NCBI RefSeq assembly: GCF_044197065.1
Contig: NZ_JBIQOI010000002.1
Span: forward strand, 248,001-312,000
Direction of reading: 5' to 3'
From: Kluyvera ascorbata_C
Lineage (GTDB): Bacteria; Pseudomonadota; Gammaproteobacteria; Enterobacterales; Enterobacteriaceae
DNA: 64,000 bases
Shown here one piece after another: positions 62,588 through 64,000 of the stretch. The translations under genes were made by a program, and so were the position numbers. How positions within the stretch are numbered: the stretch's first letter is position 1; every line of letters starts with the position of its first letter. The notes under the pieces were generated by a model. It saw only the letters and a program-made list of their open reading frames with translations, did not search any database and was not told where the DNA came from.

Positions 62588-63946
62588 TTAGAATTTCAGA
62601 GAGGCAGCGATGTCTTCTTCGCTTTCTTCTTCTTCAATGGTGGCCTGCGCTTTGTTCGAAATCATCACGAATGGCAGGTAAACCAGCGTTGAGACACCGA
62701 GGTTGAACAGCGCGACAATCAGGGCGGCAACGCTACCGTTACTGTTGAAGAACGCCCCTAAGCCGGTTGGCATGGTCCACGGTGCCAGGTTAGTCACCGG
62801 AGGAATGATGCCCATTGAGTAGGCCGCCAGGGTGATAGCTGCCAGAATCGGTTGTACCAGGACGAACGGGATGAACATGACCGGGTTCATGATAATCGGC
62901 AGACCGAACAGAATCGGTTCGTTAATCTGGAAGATACCGGATGGCAGAGCCAGCTTCGCGACCTGACGATGGTCAGCGCGACGGGAGGCAATGAAGATAG
63001 CGATAATCAGACCCAGCGTCGCACCAGAACCACCCAGCAGGATGTAGGAGTCGAGCATCGGCTTCGCCCAGAAGTGGAACTGCTGGCCAGCGGCAATCGC
63101 GGCGTCAACGGAACCGTACTGGTTGTACAGCGCGATGTTCTCCAGCGCCCATGGGGTCATGATGCCGTTATCCAGCGCGGTCAGCGCCAGGGAACCGTGA
63201 ACACCGAAGAACCACAGCAGGCTGTTGAACACCACGTACGCCCAACCGACCACACCACCCATCGCTGCCAGTGGCTTGGAGATAGAGTCCATGATGATCT
63301 GGTGGAAGTTGCTACCGTAGGAGGTCAGAATCCAGGAGATGATCCCGAAGATAGACAGAATCAGGAAGCCCGGGATCAACGCCGAGAAGGAACGCGCAAC
63401 CGATGACGGTACGCTCGCAGGCAGCGTAATGACCCAGTTACGACGGATAACGAAGGTGAACAGTTCCGCCACAACCAGACCGATAATCATACCGGAGATA
63501 ATGTTTTGACCGCCCAGCCAGTTTGCACCGACGGCATAAGCATCGCCGACGCTGTATGGGGTGACGGTCATAAAGGCCGCGACCGCCAGCAGCCCTGCTG
63601 CCATTGGGTCAACTTTGCGTTCTTCTGCTAACGCGGAGCCAATAAAGAAAGGCGCCATCAGCGACATAATGCCTAGGGTACCGTTATAAACGTTACCGCC
63701 GATGGCTTTAAAGCTGTCTAAGGTCGCAATGGTTGATGGATCCAGGCGGACCCCCATTGAGTAAAAGAATGACCCCTCACCAAAACTCAGGAAAACGTTA
63801 TTAATTAATACGAACATGGCCCCTGCGAGGGTCAGCGGCATTAATTTAATAAAACCGTTTTTAATGGCATTGATGTGAGGCTGCTTTCCTATTTTAACAG
63901 CAAAAGGAAGGAGTACCTTTTCAAGCGAATCGATCACTTTACTCAT
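62588..63946 (-). CDS. chbC: PTS chitobiose-specific EIIC
   Basis: A 452-residue membrane permease of the PTS lactose/cellobiose family (about ten helices; VFNSLLWFFGVHGSLALTALDNG, INEPILFGLPIIMNP). It imports N,N'-diacetylchitobiose with phosphorylation. The gene before it on the minus strand, chbB, should begin outside the window; 63947-64000 holds the small CCGCAAT / ATTGCGG inverted repeat of their gap. Confidence 0.95.
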   Translation of the reverse strand: MSKVIDSLEKVLLPFAVKIGKQPHINAIKNGFIKLMPLTLAGAMFVLINNVFLSFGEGSFFYSMGVRLDPSTIATLDSFKAIGGNVYNGTLGIMSLMAPFFIGSALAEERKVDPMAAGLLAVAAFMTVTPYSVGDAYAVGANWLGGQNIISGMIIGLVVAELFTFVIRRNWVITLPASVPSSVARSFSALIPGFLILSIFGIISWILTSYGSNFHQIIMDSISKPLAAMGGVVGWAYVVFNSLLWFFGVHGSLALTALDNGIMTPWALENIALYNQYGSVDAAIAAGQQFHFWAKPMLDSYILLGGSGATLGLIIAIFIASRRADHRQVAKLALPSGIFQINEPILFGLPIIMNPVMFIPFVLVQPILAAITLAAYSMGIIPPVTNLAPWTMPTGLGAFFNSNGSVAALIVALFNLGVSTLVYLPFVMISNKAQATIEEEESEEDIAASLKF

Positions 63947-64000
63947 AGAAAAATACCCTTAAAAGGCCGCAATCAATATTGCGGCGATTAATTATGAAAT

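Overview
The window is chromosomal DNA of an enterobacterium (family Enterobacteriaceae, in the broad Klebsiella/Raoultella/Enterobacter/Kosakonia/Kluyvera range; the sequence alone does not fix the species). The backbone has the E. coli-type gene order ribA / acnA-yciX-ymiA-cysB-topA / yciN / sohB / yciK-btuR / rluB / yciO-rnm / trpL-EDCBA / ompW / yciCBA. After yciA it jumps to the block yniB / hxpB / ydjM / tcyP / cedA / chb, which lies far away in E. coli K-12. Backbone genes are very close to their E. coli counterparts, and true starts were chosen by protein length and Shine-Dalgarno spacing.

Accessory DNA sits in three places. (1) Between ribA and acnA (about 0.35-10.8 kb): an orphan type VI secretion Hcp gene with a zinc-peptidase-like protein and a small lipoprotein, then a pectin oligomer cluster. 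That cluster holds a TogMNAB-type ABC transporter, a GH105 hydrolase, oligogalacturonate lyase, a KdgM porin and an AraC-type regulator, with KdgR and CRP boxes between togM and the regulator gene. (2) Between btuR and rluB (21.5-26.4 kb): a GPH-family transporter, a GH3 beta-glucosidase and an AraC regulator behind a perfect CRP consensus. (3) Between trpA and ompW (36-51.3 kb): a MarR/quinone-oxidoreductase pair, a RyhB-like small RNA, an exporter, a CSS-type EAL phosphodiesterase, a stretch of small orphan ORFs, and an adhesin island.

The adhesin island holds a 1328-residue AIDA/TibA-type autotransporter with many 18-19-residue repeats, its dedicated O-heptosyltransferase, an HTH regulator, a small EAL protein, and a MarT/FidL-like pair (membrane-bound ToxR-type regulator plus FidL). 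A C-terminal fragment of a tyrosine integrase lies between the island and ompW. The layout recalls the marT-fidL-misL module of Salmonella SPI-3, but the adhesin here belongs to the glycosylated AIDA/TibA class.

Regulatory features visible in the DNA include the trp operator, leader peptide and attenuator, two strong KdgR boxes (tog regulator region and kduD), two CRP sites, an FNR-like site at ompW, a LexA box at ydjM, a Fur-like palindrome at the sRNA promoter, and many intrinsic terminators. Pectin genes occur at two separated loci (tog/ogl/kdgM and kduD), both with KdgR boxes. The right end carries chbC-A-R-F-G for chitobiose use; chbB would lie just beyond the window.
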